Of a stretch of 64,000 bases of DNA, positions 9,744 through 21,760 are shown in pieces; positions within the stretch are counted from its first letter, which is position 1, and the number at the start of each line of letters is the position of its first letter. Source of the DNA: Lycium barbarum (taxonomy: Eukaryota; Streptophyta; Magnoliopsida; Solanales; Solanaceae); assembly GCF_019175385.1 (NCBI RefSeq), contig NC_083344.1, positions 7,478,965-7,542,964 of the forward strand, given 5' to 3'. A program made the translations under genes and the position numbers. The notes below the pieces were generated by a model. The model was not told where the DNA came from, did no database searches, and saw only the letters and a program-made list of their open reading frames with translations.

Positions 9744-10468
9744 TGTTTACCCCGGATTCGGATAATCAATTAAATTTGTAAATGGGTATAGGATATGTGC
9801 TTCGTTCTTGATGTGTGTTGAATAAAGAAAGTAAATATTTGAGAGCACCTTAATAAAACGGCTAAAGATGATAGTTGGCTAGTAACGCAAATGTCCGTGT
9901 ATAATGTATGATACTTGATGGATTGAATGCAATAACAACAATAACGAGTGGCCTTGGCCGAATCAAATAATGAGAGATATTGTATATATGAACTCTTCTA
10001 TTACAAGTGTTCTTAGAAAGTAAAAGGACCCAACCCCCTTAAGGGAGGAGAACATGCTCTATTTATAGTGCCATGCTCCTAGATCTCACACAAATGAGGA
10101 CTAATAAAATAATCATGACAAGGACAGCCCTGCACGGATTTGGTGGGATTGGACTGACGGCTCCGTCTGACACACGCATGGTAGGTAGTTGACTATGGCA
10201 GCACGCCACTGGCGCGGGGTCCGTATGCAACGGCCACACGGAACAACGGCTACTCGGACCAACGGCCACGAATGCTCGAGTCGTCGTTCTCGGATACTCG
10301 ACTCCCCGGGCTTGGGCGTTCCGACAATGCCGAAGGCGGATCAGTCGATGCCCCACTCCAGCCCAAACACTACCCCGGTCAAGGGCTAATAGTACCCGGT
10401 GCATTCTTATTCTTGCCTCGAGTTTCGGTCCCACCGGTTTGGCTTACATCCGGTTTTTACCGTGTACA
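9744..10468 (-). repeat. 5' LTR of E1
   Basis: In plus orientation it begins TGTTTACCCCGG and ends TTTTTACCGTGTACA, so it has TG...CA ends. The same termini (TGTTTAA... and ...TTTTACCCGTATACA) bound the E2 LTRs, which fixes both limits although the partner LTR is off-window. Length is 725 bp. A minus-strand TATA box (TATAAATAG) lies at 10059-10067. Confidence 0.8.
10059..10067 (-). promoter_or_regulatory. LTR promoter TATA box of E1
   Basis: The minus strand reads ACTATAAATAGAGC in the middle of the LTR, pointing toward gag. It would start the genomic/gag-pol RNA just downstream, around 10030. Confidence 0.6.
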
Positions 10469-10787
10469 ACTAGCTAGGTGCTCAAACTCCGATTATACTT
10501 TTTACGTAGGTACTATATTTTTATAATGGACGCTTGATATAAGTTGCAAAGATATTAACTAAGCATCCAATCTCAAAATGTTTCAATTCTGGATCAAAGA
10601 TATTTGAACACCTACTACTTAAAAGTCCTGGGTCAACACTACACTGGTAATCGCAGCTCTTTAGTAATTTTGTTCCTTCATTTTCTTTGAATAGCAATCG
10701 CACCCAACTCCTCCTTCAGTTGTTGTCCTGATGCATATTGTTTCAAATTGGTTTATTGTTATGCACCATGTTAGTTTGCAATCGCAG
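10469..10787. other. Intergenic, no feature seen
   Basis: AT-rich flank of E1. Short open frames here (for example 10521-10703) have no recognisable content. Confidence 0.5.
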
Positions 10788-10800
10788 CATTTGGTGGGGG

Positions 10801-11294
10801 CAATTTGCACGATTGTCATTATTCGGGGGTGGGCTTTAATTTTTACCCCTCAAATTGCTGGTCTTTAATTTTTGCCCTTCTCCTAAAATACTCGAGGTTC
10901 TGGGTTCGAATTCCGGCTCAGTAAAAAAAATAAAAAAATCACAAGAAAGTTTCGTAGCAAAACTAGGCCTATTCAGACAGGCCTAACTTTGCAGAATTCC
11001 AGCAGAGTAAAAAAATACTGCATTCCAAAATTTCGCAAGGCAAACTTTTGCCTATAAGGCATAGCAAATTTGGCCTTAAAGGCAGACTTTGAAGGCACAT
11101 TCTGTCCTATAAGGCAGAATTTTCGTGAAGTCTTGCCTTGCGATTTTTTTTTTTTACGGAGCGGGGGTTCGAACCCAGAACCTCGAGGTATTTTCGACCA
11201 CTTTTTTAAGCGAATAGCAAAAATTAAAGACTAGCAATTCGAGGGGCAAACATTAAAGACCAGCGCCTTTGAAGGGAATCCGTGCAAGAAAATG
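10801..11294. mobile_element. Fold-back / long-TIR MITE
   Basis: Both halves are near-perfect inverted copies. TGGTCTTTAATTTTTGCCC and CTCGAGGTTCTGGGTTCGAA on the left return as reverse complements on the right (TTCGAACCCAGAACCTCGAG at 11169-11188). Flanks CATTTGGTGGGGG (10788-10800) and CATTTGTTGGGGG (11295-11307) form a 13-bp direct repeat with one mismatch, compatible with a 9-11 bp MULE-type duplication. The arms contain GGTTCGAA, like a tRNA B box, but no full Pol III promoter is seen. Confidence 0.7.
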
Positions 11295-11307
11295 CATTTG
11301 TTGGGGG

Positions 11308-11565
11308 CCTCCCAATTCCACAGCTTTGCAATCGCAACCATAACCTCTGTGATCGTAGCTGCACAAAGACCTAGCATGAATTTGGCGATGATATGTGGTT
11401 ATGAAACTTTGAATTGGTAACTAAACAAAAATATTGCTGCCACGAAGTTAATTAAAACAGAAACCTAGGAACTAATTAATTTGAATTTTTGTGGCCAAAT
11501 CAATTTTTTTGCTAGTGTCACACCCTACAATATAGAGATAGTTACAAGTTTGATACATCGTGGCA

Positions 11566-11613
<48 letters not shown>

Positions 11614-12527
11614 CATGTAAAGTTTGTGGCTAACTTTTAGCTATGTTATTGCGGATTACGTCATGTATGATGGGTAAAATGTTATTGTGGCTGTTTAGCT
11701 ACAATATGTTTCGGGACATAATGTCGTAGTGTCAACTGAGTCTCCATTTATTGAAGTCCCTAGGAGCTGCTATTGGTGTAATGCACTTTTAGCACAAATA
11801 AGGTGCTCAAATGATCATTGGTTTAGTCTATATGACTAAGTGAAATATCACTACCAGTTTAAGGAGCCGTTTATGTATTTAGTCTTTTATAATTATGAGT
11901 TCAGAATGTAGCGTTTATTGAAATTTTAGTTTTATATTTTATGTATAAATTTCGTGTCAAAATATTGAGTTCAGTACATTATTATCTTACATATATCATT
12001 GCTTGCCTTGACGCAGTAAGAATGTTTATGTCTCGATCATGTATTTCATGCAAGGGACTTTTAGATTGCAATCTAAAATGTGATTTGTGAACTTTACTAC
12101 TCAAGAATTAGATTGGATAGGGTTGCTAAAATAAGTTGTTTGTGCCACACTTACTCGATTTGGACAAGGTTGTGCTAGCCCATGTATCAACAGGTATATT
12201 TCTTAAGAAAATTTTATAGTTTTAGATGTTATAGGACTCCTAATTACCTTTTCCATAGACACTTTTATATGATTATGTGATATAACAATATATAGGTTTA
12301 AAAATAAAACCACTTAAAAGAATAAGTATCTCTTTATTTTAGGCTTCAATTTTGAACACATCTTAGAGGAGTTGCATATGAGATTTGGGAGTGACTGAAG
12401 TTCATTATAAGCAATTTGAACTAAAATCAGGATCCGCAAATTTAAAGAACTCGAAGAATATGAATTTTGCAATCGTTGGAATCGTGTTTATGTCATGTGT
12501 ATGTTGAATGTATGTCAGATGTATCAG
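11308..12527. other. Intergenic AT-rich DNA
   Basis: No coding frame or recognisable element, apart from a TA microsatellite at 11569-11610. Confidence 0.5.
11569..11610. repeat. (TA)n microsatellite
   Basis: About 20 uninterrupted TA units. Confidence 0.95.
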
Positions 12528-12536
12528 TATTATATA

Positions 12537-13549
12537 GACTTAATGCATATACGGCCCCCTAAACTTGTCCCTTTTTTCCATTTTAGCACTTCAACTAAGT
12601 AGGCGTTTGGACATGTGATTTCATCTCATGAGATGAAATCCCAAATCATCCAAAAAGGCATGATTTGGGATTTGAAATCATGATTTCAAAAAATATAAAT
12701 GTAAAATTTGACCCATACATTTATATTTTGTGAAAAAGACCCATAAATTGGTAGATATATTTACCAATCATGTTTACCAACCATAAGTTGGTAGATATAT
12801 TGTTTGTACCATGTGAGAGGATTATATTAAAGAGTAGTTACATTACTTTTGATGTTAAATTTTCCTTTTTATTGAACTAAAGTTTGATCAATTGATGTTC
12901 TATTTTTTAGAAAGGCCTTCTAGTAGCGTATTAATTTTATTATGAACTATGATTTGCTCATTTGGTAAGATTGTATAAGTATTGGGAAAATTTTGATGGT
13001 TTTCACAACTTGTGGGGTTTTTATGTTTATAAAAAAAAATGTCAACTTAAGAAATCCAAATTGCAAGCCTAAACATGATTTCATCTCATGAGATGAAATC
13101 ATGTCCAACGGCTCCTAAGTGTTGTTCCTATTGAACCCCTGAACTCGTCCTCAAGTGTGTCTATCAAATACAATCCGACTTACGTAGTATTCCATCTTCA
13201 ATGTATGAACATGCTAATGTATATTCTAATATAATTATGTCATCTTTTAACTAAGATTAGCAGCAATTGATAGGGGGGAAAAAGAGTAGCTCTTAATTAA
13301 GCTCGCAGTGAAAGAGCAGAACCAATAGAAACCGACACATCCATGACCTAAAGAATAGCTTACCACATGTCTAAAATATTACTCCACCTTCATTTCCCCA
13401 ATTTAATTTCTGCTTCTAATAAAAATCAGATTTAGGGGATTCGATAGACATACTTGGGACGAGTTCAGGGATTCAATAGGAATAACACTTAGTTGAGGTG
13501 TCAAAATGAAAAAAGGGACAAGTTTAGGGGGCTGCATATGCATAAAGCC
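12537..13549. mobile_element. MULE-type MITE with 9-bp target duplication, interrupted by a second MITE
   Basis: Flanked by TATTATATA at 12528-12536 and 13550-13558. The terminal inverted repeats start GACTTAATGCATATACGGCC and, as reverse complement of the right end, GGCTTTATGCATATGCAGCC, and continue about 110 bp (CCTAAACTTGTCCC, AACTAAGTGTTGTTCCTATT). A related copy lies at 48620-50092. A 9-bp duplication points to Mutator-like mobilisation; no transposase is encoded. Confidence 0.8.
12601..13114. mobile_element. MITE nested in the 12537-13549 MITE
   Basis: The ends are AGGCGTTTGGACATG and, reverse complemented, GAGCCGTTGGACATG, each followed by the palindrome ATTTCATCTCATGAGATGAAAT. CTAAGT occurs on both sides (12595-12600, 13115-13120). 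The related MITE at 48620 has the uninterrupted sequence AACTAAGTGTTGTTCC, a natural empty site. Superfamily not assigned. Confidence 0.75.
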
Positions 13550-14946
13550 TATTATATATACATGATGTACACGTGACATACCTATGACATACAAGTGACA
13601 TACATACAGTGACATAAACATGAGATATATTGTGTATGTCGAATGTCTATCACTGTATGTCACATGTATGATATGTCCTATGTATACAATGAGATACGCA
13701 TAACATACAATAATATACCGTGTATGTCAAGTGTATTTTCAACTTCTCACAATCCTTCCACCACCGGTTACAATCTTCTCCACCATTCACTAGAAACATC
13801 TCACAATAACCTCTAATTTCAACATATTTTCAACCTCAAAAGCACCTTTGTCACTCCCCAAACAAACACTCACCTCGAATGTAGCTCAACTACTTGAACC
13901 AGTTGTTTTCCTCATTCAGATTCTTCACCTTACCACCATTTTTGGTCGACCCATAAACCCATTAATGGGAAACAACTTTCACGAGAAGATTTGCATACAA
14001 AGTGTACGTGGCGGTGAATAGGAGACAGATAAACATATATGTTTTTACTTTAATTTATTACTTAACACGGATTCTGTCTCATATTGCTTGTCAACTTTCT
14101 CCTCTACATGCCTCTGAAATCATAAATAAAAGTTTATTTTTACTACATTACTCTTATCTCTCCAATAAATTGTACTCTAATCAATATTGGTTACTTTCAA
14201 AGACAATTAATGTTAAGGAAAAAATAGAAAAAAAATTAAATTAATTCTATCTTGATTTTGTAAATTAACAAGTATTTTAGGACGAATATTTTAGTAATAT
14301 GGACAACTAATATGAAATGGAGGGAGTATAATGCGAGTAAATTTCTACAAATTTCTCTTGAAAGGACCCTCATTTTTTGAACTTTGGCCGTCCCGTAAGA
14401 CATTCTGGATACACTTAAAATGATTCGAAATTTAATTTTCTAGAATACATGAGAACACTCCATTTTTAAGAGATGATAACTGAGAATGAATTTTTGAACC
14501 CCTTGGACTGTATTGAGTTTCTATGCAATAAATCTAAATGTCTTTGTGATATGACTTATAGCTTGTTTTGCCAAGTTTTTAAAAGGCCAGAAATGCTTAT
14601 ATTTTCCAAAAGCTGCTTATATTAAAAAACTGAGGCGTTTGACAAGTTTTTAAGATAACATAATTGTTTTTTGAGACTATATTTAAGAAATTACTTTTCA
14701 AAATAAGTTGATTTTAGAATTGAATCATAGTACTAAAAAGTTTGTTAAACACCTCACTTTTTACAAATAAGCCGTTTTTGGATTTGATCTCCAATTTTGC
14801 TACCGTTTGGCCAAACTGAGAATCAAATCATATTACTAAGATGTTTTTCTGTAATTTATCTCAGAATCCAAATACTAAGACGTTTTTCAGTAATTTATCT
14901 TTCTTTTAACACAAACTGAGAATGAACCCAAACTATAAATATTTCA
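12817..14946. repeat. 2.13-kb direct repeat, copy A
   Basis: Nearly identical to 17434-19563 with constant offset 4617; only scattered single-base differences were seen. Its left limit falls inside the nested MITE, whose left part exists only here, so this is the original copy on the left side. It contains no gene: the frames at 13403-13663 and 14002-14244 have no recognisable product. A Stowaway-like right end (GGAGGGAGTA) occurs near 14321. Confidence 0.92.
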
Positions 14947-17433
14947 TCGCCCGCCAAGGGCTCATTGCTAGCCTAGAGTGCCAGGGCGCACCAAAAGGCT
15001 CAACCATCATCCGTCGAGAGCTGGATCGCCCACCGAGGGATCAGCTATTGCCGCGAAGGACTCGGTCATCGCTATCCTAGAGCGTCATCGCCCGCCAAGG
15101 GCTCATCCAGCATACGCCGAGGGCTGCATCGCTCGCCAGGGGCTCAGCTATCGCCCGCCAAGGGCTCGGACATTGCTCGCCTGGAGCGCCATTGCTCGCC
15201 AAGGGCCCCATCGCCATTGTTTCACCAAGAGATTAGGACATCTTGAAACATAGGCCTTATCATTTCAGTACTGCCGCCATCCATGTGGGGGAGTATTCGT
15301 CCATTGCGACAGGATTGGGTCAGTGCATTTCCAATTAGAGAAAAATCTTCCACAAGCAAAGCAAAGAGACCGCACCAAACATAGTGGGGGTTGCATGTGC
15401 CACATCAAGGTGGGCCAATCCTTAACTGGGCTAAAGATACAAAGGGAGCAGTGCATCAACTGGCTGTAAACTAAGTGCCTTAGTCGCGAAAGGTCTCAGA
15501 TGTAAACTATCAGATGGAAGCCGACTTCCAAAAACGGATTTGCCACTTTGCTACAATCATCATATGCCTAGCAAGAGTGCCACCACTTAAAGTTAGGTCA
15601 CCAGAGGATACATCAGTTGCCGTGAGGATCATGGCGTGGTTGACAACAAGGTCACCACGAAGTTAGCCACCAGAGGGTGCAAGCGCGGAGGTGCTTTCCA
15701 AGTGAACACCGGGAGGTGAAGTGCAGAGGCACGCTTGGGAGAAACTTGGGGGAGCAGTGCATGGGCACGATTCCATATTCAAGAAAAACACACAAGGGTT
15801 GCAAACCCACAGGATTTGGGGCCGCGATGTAAATCCCCGAGAGGTCAAACTCCGGGTTGTCGTTGGCGTTATGAGGCATCGAGGACGATGCCTAGCTCGA
15901 GTGGGGGAGAATGTTACGGGCTGCCTTCATTGTGCCTTGGCGCCCGTAACCCTGCATGCCCCGAGCGGGCCAAACGAGTGTCAGCCGCGCTGGCAGTGCC
16001 AACCGCACAGGCAGTGCCAGCCCACAGGCAATGTCAGTCACACAGGCAGTGTCAGCCCCGCAGGCAGTGTCAGCCGTGCGGTGCACCAACATGGGTTCCG
16101 ACGGACCGGAGTCCACAATCATCATAGATATGCCCCATTGCATATCCTAAGAGTAGCGAGGAAGTTCAGCAAGGATCTGAGATAAGCCTACGGGTCGTCG
16201 ACGCACGAGCGACCCCGTGCGAGCCTGAGTGTCAGTCCCGAGCTTTCCCGAGCCACAGATGGAATCTTGGGATTTCGGGTGAACACACCCTTCCTAGGAT
16301 GTTATTGAATATGCTTACCAAGTTTGGCGTCATTTGAACATCAGTTACCTAAGGGCTTGACTTAGCCAAGGAGCAGTGTCAGTGTCAAAGCTCCTAAGGC
16401 CATATCGCGTTCCACGAGCATGGGAATGAGATGAAACTTCATGGAGGAGTGAAGGAAGTCAAGAGAAAGATTTAGGAACAGACGGCGCTTCATTTGGAGT
16501 TCGAATCATCAAGAAAGACCAAGTGTGATTCTCGGGCAGAATCATGTCCAGTGCTAAACCTTGGGCTTTTCTTTTTAAAGCATATATAAGGGGGGCAGAG
16601 GTGTCTCAGCTCAGCCAGCCTCCCCCGTACGTGCCACCATCAAGCCGTACTAAGTGAGCATCCTTGGGGGACAACCTCAAGGGCCTGCCTAGGCATCCCC
16701 ATTGGATCCTAGGTACCCATACGAGTCACGCAACTCTATGGGCGGCGCTCGGCCACAGGCCAGCGTTGGGCGCCCAATGAGGGCCGGAGGCTTGACGTAT
16801 GGACCGACTATGCCCTGCGGGCTATCCTTGAGAATAAGAAATCCCTCCGTGCCGATTGAACACTCGAGGCATCCATCCTAAGAGCCTCGTGTGTTGACTT
16901 GTGAGCTTGGCTCAGGTTCAGCCTAGCGAGCAAGGGTCTGTTGGCCTAGACGTGCAGTCGTAGGGCGACGCTGCACCGTGCAAGATGGAAGTATGTCGCG
17001 AGGGCTACATTTAGCAAAGCCGCATCATAGGCATACTACAAAGAACACCCATGACATAGGCCAAGGATTCAAGAGTTGCCCTACTCAGGCGTCGCACCGC
17101 TCGGGCGTACAGGCACCCGACCAGTGTCAAGCCAGAGGATTGGACTGTGCGCGCACCCGCGACGCTCAGCTCCTGGCGAGGGACTGTCATGTCCATAGCC
17201 AACCCCAAGTGTGAGTGCAGGCAAAGACAGAACATATGAAACCTGCCACAGGGGCATTCTAGCAAGGCAAGGCCAAAGCCTTGACATCGTCTCAGCAGCA
17301 CCGTTGAAGCTAAGCCTCCAAAGCCATGGACATAAGATCATGCCATGAGTCCTGGGACTATCATTAGGCTGGCTCGTAGTCCGCCTGGACTACGGGCGCC
17401 GCACGGGCCATTAGTGTACCACAGACACTATGG
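14947..17433 (+). mobile_element. GC-rich Ty3/gypsy remnant (3' internal end plus LTR) between the direct repeats
   Basis: GC-rich, unlike both flanks. At 15900-15911 GTGGGGGAGA is a polypurine tract, directly followed at 15912 by TGTTACGGGC, the usual start of a chromovirus-like LTR. A TATA box (CATATATAAGG) lies at 16581-16591. The right LTR end was not found and may be truncated at 17433. The internal part, 14947-15899, has no intact protein; 14947-15220 repeats CATCGCCCGCCAAGGGCTC-like words about eight times. No host gene is seen. Confidence 0.6.
15976..16080. repeat. 18-bp minisatellite in the remnant LTR
   Basis: Five to six copies of a unit like CACAGGCAGTGTCAGCCC with point differences, inside the U3-like part of the LTR remnant. 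Confidence 0.8.
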
Positions 17434-19563
17434 GAGGATTATATTAAAGAGTAGTTACATTACTTTTGATGTTAAATTTTCCTTTTTATTGAACTAAAGT
17501 TTGATCAATTGATGTTCTATTTTTTAGAAAGGCCTTCTAGTAGCGTATTAATTTTATTATGAACTATGATTTGCTCATTTGGTAAGATTGTATAAGTATT
17601 GGGAAAATTTTGATGGTTTTCACAACTTGTGGGGTTTTTATGTTTATAAAAAAAAATGTCAACTTAAGAAATCCAAATTGCAAGCCTAAACATGATTTCA
17701 TCTCATGAGATGAAATCATGTCCAACAGCTCCTAAGTGTTGTTCCTATTGAACCCCTGAACTCGTCCTCAAGTGTGTCTATCAAATACAATCCGACTTAC
17801 GTAGTATTCCATCTTCAATGTATGAACATGCTAATGTATATTCTAATATAATTATGTCATCTTTTAACTAAGATTAGCAGCAATTGATAGGGGGGAAAAA
17901 GAGTAGCTCTTAATTAAGCTCGCAGTGAAAGAGCAGAACCAATAGAAACCGACACATCCATGACCTAAAGAATAGCTTACCACATGTATAAAATATTACT
18001 CCACCTTCATTTCCCCAATTTAATTTCTGCTTCTAATAAAAATCAGATTTAGGGGGTTCGATAGACATACTTGGGACGAGTTCAGGGATTCAATAGGAAT
18101 AACACTTAGTTGAGGTGTCAAAATGAAAAAAGGGACAAGTTTAGGGGGCTGCATATGCATAAAGCCTATTATATATACATGATGTACACGTGACATACCT
18201 ATGACATACAAGTGACATACATACAGTGACATAAAAATGAGATATATTGTGTATGTCGAATGTCTATCACTGTATGTCACATGTATGATATGTCCTATGT
18301 ATACAATGAGATACGCATAACATACAATAATATACCGTGTATGTCAAGTGTATTTTCAACTTCTCACAATCCTTCCACCACCAGTTACAATCTTCTCCAC
18401 CATTCACTAGAAACATCTCACAATAACCTCCAATTTCAACATATTTTCAACCTCAAAAGCACCTTTGTCACTCCCCAAACAAACACTCACCTCGAATGTA
18501 GCTCAACTACTTGAACCAGTTGTTTTCCTCATTCAGATTCTTCACCTTACCACCATTTTTGGTCGACCCATAAACCCATTAATGGGAAACAACTTTCACG
18601 AGAAGATTTGCATACAAAGTGTACGTGGCGGTGAATAGGAGACAGATAAACATATATGTTTTTACTTTAATTTATTACTTAACACGGATTCTGTCTCATA
18701 TTGCTTGTCAACTTTCTCCTCTACATGCCTCTGAAATCATAAATAAAAGTTTATTTTTACTACATTACTCTTATCTCTCCAATAAATTGTACTCTAATCA
18801 ATATTGGTTACTTTCAAAGACAATTAATGTTAAGGAAAAAATAGAAAAAAAATTAAATTAATTCTATCTTGATTTTGTAAATTAACAAGTATTTTAGGAC
18901 GAATATTTTAGTAATATGGACAACTAATATGAAATGGAGGGAGTATAATGCGAGTAAATTTCTACAAATTTCTCTTGAAAGGACCCTCATTTTTTGAACT
19001 TTGGCCGTCCCGTAAGACATTCTGGATACACTTAAAATGATTCAAAATTTAATTTTCTAGAATACATGAGAACACTCCATTTTTAAGAGATGATAACTGA
19101 GAATGAATTTTTGAACCCCTTGGACTGTATTGAGTTTCTATGCAATAAATCTAAATGTCTTTGTGATATGACTTATAGCTTGTTTTGCCAAGTTTTTAAA
19201 AGGCCAGAAATGCTTATATTTTCCAAAAGCTGCTTATATTAAAAAACTGAGGCGTTTGACAAGTTTTTAAGATAACATAATTGTTTTTTGAGACTATATT
19301 TAAGAAATTACTTTTCAAAATAAGTTGATTTTAGAATTGAATCATAGTACTAAAAAGTTTGTTAAACACCTCACTTTTTACAAATAAGCCGTTTTTGGAT
19401 TTGATCTCCAATTCTGCTACCGTTTGGCCAAACGGAGAATCAAATCATATTACTAAGATGTTTTTCTGTAATTTATCTCAAAATCCAAATACTAAGACAT
19501 TTTTCAGTAATTTATCTTTCTTTTAACACAAACTGAGAATGAACCCAAACTATAAATATTTCA
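17434..19563. repeat. 2.13-kb direct repeat, copy A'
   Basis: Second copy of 12817-14946. It starts abruptly at GAGGATTATATT inside the MITE sequence and ends at TATAAATATTTCA, as copy A does. The right flank (GCCGACATCC...) differs from that of copy A. Few differences suggest a recent duplication or gene conversion. Confidence 0.92.
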
Positions 19564-20339
19564 GCCGACATCCAAATCCATCGTATTTAATGTAGGAAAT
19601 CAGGTTCCTCATTAATTATTAAGTTTGTTATATACTCGACGTAAATCTTCAAAATATCGAATACATTATCAATCAATTACGTTAACAAATGTGAGGAGCC
19701 AAAGTCTTGATTCCAAATTTCAGATGCATTAATAAACGTGCCAAAAACAATTGGAATAACATACTCCAATAAAGGTACAAATAAGATCCCTTGCAAGCAA
19801 AAGTTAAAGCCACCCGTGACTAGTTTTTTTTTTTTTCCTTCTTTTTGGTTCAATAAAATATTCGATATTACATCATTTGCATTGCAATAAGGGATCCTTC
19901 TCCTAAAATTAGTTCTCAGAGAAGAAAAACTAAAGATTAATGATACTCGGCAGAAATATCTATGTTTCGCGTTAGTTTCCCTCTATTTCTTAGTACTTTA
20001 ATCGCACCTTTCTGATGAAAGCGCTGTATTCGAGCTTTTGTCAATGTGTTTGTGATGTTTAGGTACAACGAGAAGGAACGAATGAATTTCGAGCATTTTG
20101 GTGATGTTTTGGAAGAATTTTGGGTGAGAAAAGAGACCAGAAGTTGGAAGTTTTGGAAGAATCACCGAAGAGACTCGCGGCGCACAAGTGTCGCCGATCA
20201 ACGCTGCTTCTGAATATTTTTTACCCCTCTGCGCCACCTGTGCGACGCACAGGTGGTGCACATCACTGCAGTTTTCCTAGTTCGCTCAGGATTTGGTCTA
20301 ATTATTCCAGACTTAACCCTAGACTATAAATATCAGTTT
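19564..20339. other. Intergenic, possible outer part of an Athila-like LTR
   Basis: No gene recognised. A perfect palindrome CCACCTGTGCG-A-CGCACAGGTGG lies near 20234-20260. The left limit of the Athila-like LTR could lie in this stretch. Confidence 0.4.
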
Positions 20340-21640
20340 TTAATGTATGAACGACGGTTGGGACATATTTTGAGCATTGTAAGTCGTTGTTCTTAGGTTT
20401 ACTTTCTTTTCCTCTTATTATTCATCATTAAACCCTATGTTATTCATGAATTCTTGCATTTCTTCTCGAATCATGAGTAGCTAAACTCTCTAATTCTAGG
20501 GTTGTGGCAAAGACATGATAGTTGATTTAACAACAGTTTTTCTCTATTGAATTTCCATCTTGGGGTTGCTTATTTATTCTTGTGCTTAATTGTTTGATTA
20601 TTTGGCCAACAGGTAGACACTATCTGTGGCGTGTGAATTGAACTTGAGAAAAAAGGGAATTTGCATGCGTATAAGAATAAGTAGAGATTGTTCGAGATCC
20701 CTTAGGGTAATCGTTTCGCTATTGAAGATAAAGATATATTCCTTAGCTTTGCTTAGTTGGTTACGGAGAATTAAATGCGTTTTTGTTATTTTTTGACGAT
20801 CATAGAGATATAGATGTTAGAGTAGCTTGAATAGACTTGTGACAAATTCGAGAGATACTCATAAAGTAAATATTAACCCGTCAACTAGTAACCCAAGAAA
20901 TAAAATAGGTAGAACAGTCAGACGACTCAACTGGATTGTCGGAAGCCATGACCCTGGAACTCTTTCTCATATTGATAAACCTTAAAGTTTTCGTCCCAGT
21001 CTTATTAGTCATAAGTCGTTCGTTTTATTCTTTTCTTTTGATTAGTACTTTAGTTACAATAATTTCTTCAATAGCCAGTCTCTTTAAAAGTTACAACTGA
21101 ATTTAACTGAGTTAAACAGTAGAAAGTATAAGTCTCTGTGGGTACGATATTTGCACTTCGATCCTATATTACTTGTCGACCACATATACTTGCTTGTGTG
21201 TTTGGGAGCAACAAGTTTTTGGTATCGTTGCCGGGAATGTAGAAAAATTTACTGTTTTCTAGTTTGAATTTTAATTCTCTATTCAATTTTTTTTTTGTCT
21301 AGTTGTCCTTCTCAAGTGATTTCTCTCGTTTATGCCAAACACTCAATGTCAAGGAAAAACATTGGCTATACTTGACCCAGAAATCGAAAGAACATATACA
21401 AGCAGAAAAAGCTAGCGGACGACGAGCACGCCCCTCGGTTTAATTGATAACAATGGAGTCGAGAACAAGAACATTGAAAGAGCTATTGAGATGACACAAC
21501 AAGACCACATTCCTGTGTTGAATTTTGCCAAACCCAGCCTAGAGAATGTTGCAAAGGTGATTGCCAAGCTTGAAATCACAGAGAATTTTGAGCTGAAAGA
21601 AGACAGTGCGGCTGGTGTGTTTGGAGAAGAAGATTATCTA
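20340..21640 (+). mobile_element. Athila-like Ty3/gypsy remnant: LTR end, primer-binding site, gag start
   Basis: The LTR 3' end has the Athila-typical text AAGTCTCTGTGGGTACGA ... TTTGGGAGCAACA (ending at 21213). AGTTTT and TGGTATCGTTGCCGGGAAT (21220-21238) follow, a diverged Asp-tRNA-type primer site. A gag-like start (MPNTQCQGKTLAILDPEIER) begins near 21333 but stops after about 27 codons. A degraded gag frame seems to continue to about 21640. The left end is uncertain. Confidence 0.65.
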
Positions 21641-21760
21641 ATTACTCACCCTGCAACACACACGCACCTCCAACCTCATATCCCCTATCCCCACTACCCT
21701 CACACCATTATCCCTCCATGCCAACCTCAATACATTTGCCTAGATTATAAGTGTGTATGG

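Larger units (their letters stand above)
1..10468 (-). mobile_element. Tat-lineage Ty3/gypsy LTR retrotransposon E1 (left LTR outside window)
   Basis: Reading leftward, the order is LTR (9744-10468), primer-binding site, gag-protease, RT, two RNase H domains, integrase, a conserved non-coding block, a 90-bp tandem repeat, and an oppositely oriented spliced gene reaching the window edge. RT followed by an ancestral RNase H and then a second RNase H (motifs TDGAS, NNEAEYEA, CDSLLVVNQ) before integrase is the hallmark of the Tat lineage (Ogre, Retand and relatives). Extra ORFs outside gag-pol are known in this lineage. The polypurine tract and the other LTR must lie left of position 1, so target duplication and age cannot be judged. 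The element carries an internal gag deletion, one frameshift near the pol end and lesions in the extra gene, so it is probably not autonomous now. Confidence 0.9.

Noticed and set aside
10880..11190. tRNA or SINE from the GGTTCGAA words
   Set aside because: No A box, no tRNA fold, and the words are in inverted copies of a fold-back element.
13403..14244. Frames 13403-13663 and 14002-14244 as a duplicated gene
   Set aside because: Low-complexity AT-rich text made of MITE ends; no introns or domains. Identity to 18020-18861 is due to the segment duplication.
14978..15253. Frame in the GC-rich island as a protein
   Set aside because: Consists of repeated CGCCCGCCAAGGGCTC words; no start context or family.
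12817..19563. Direct repeats as LTRs of one element
   Set aside because: No TG...CA ends, no primer site or polypurine tract at the inner borders, no target duplication, and copy A' starts inside a MITE.
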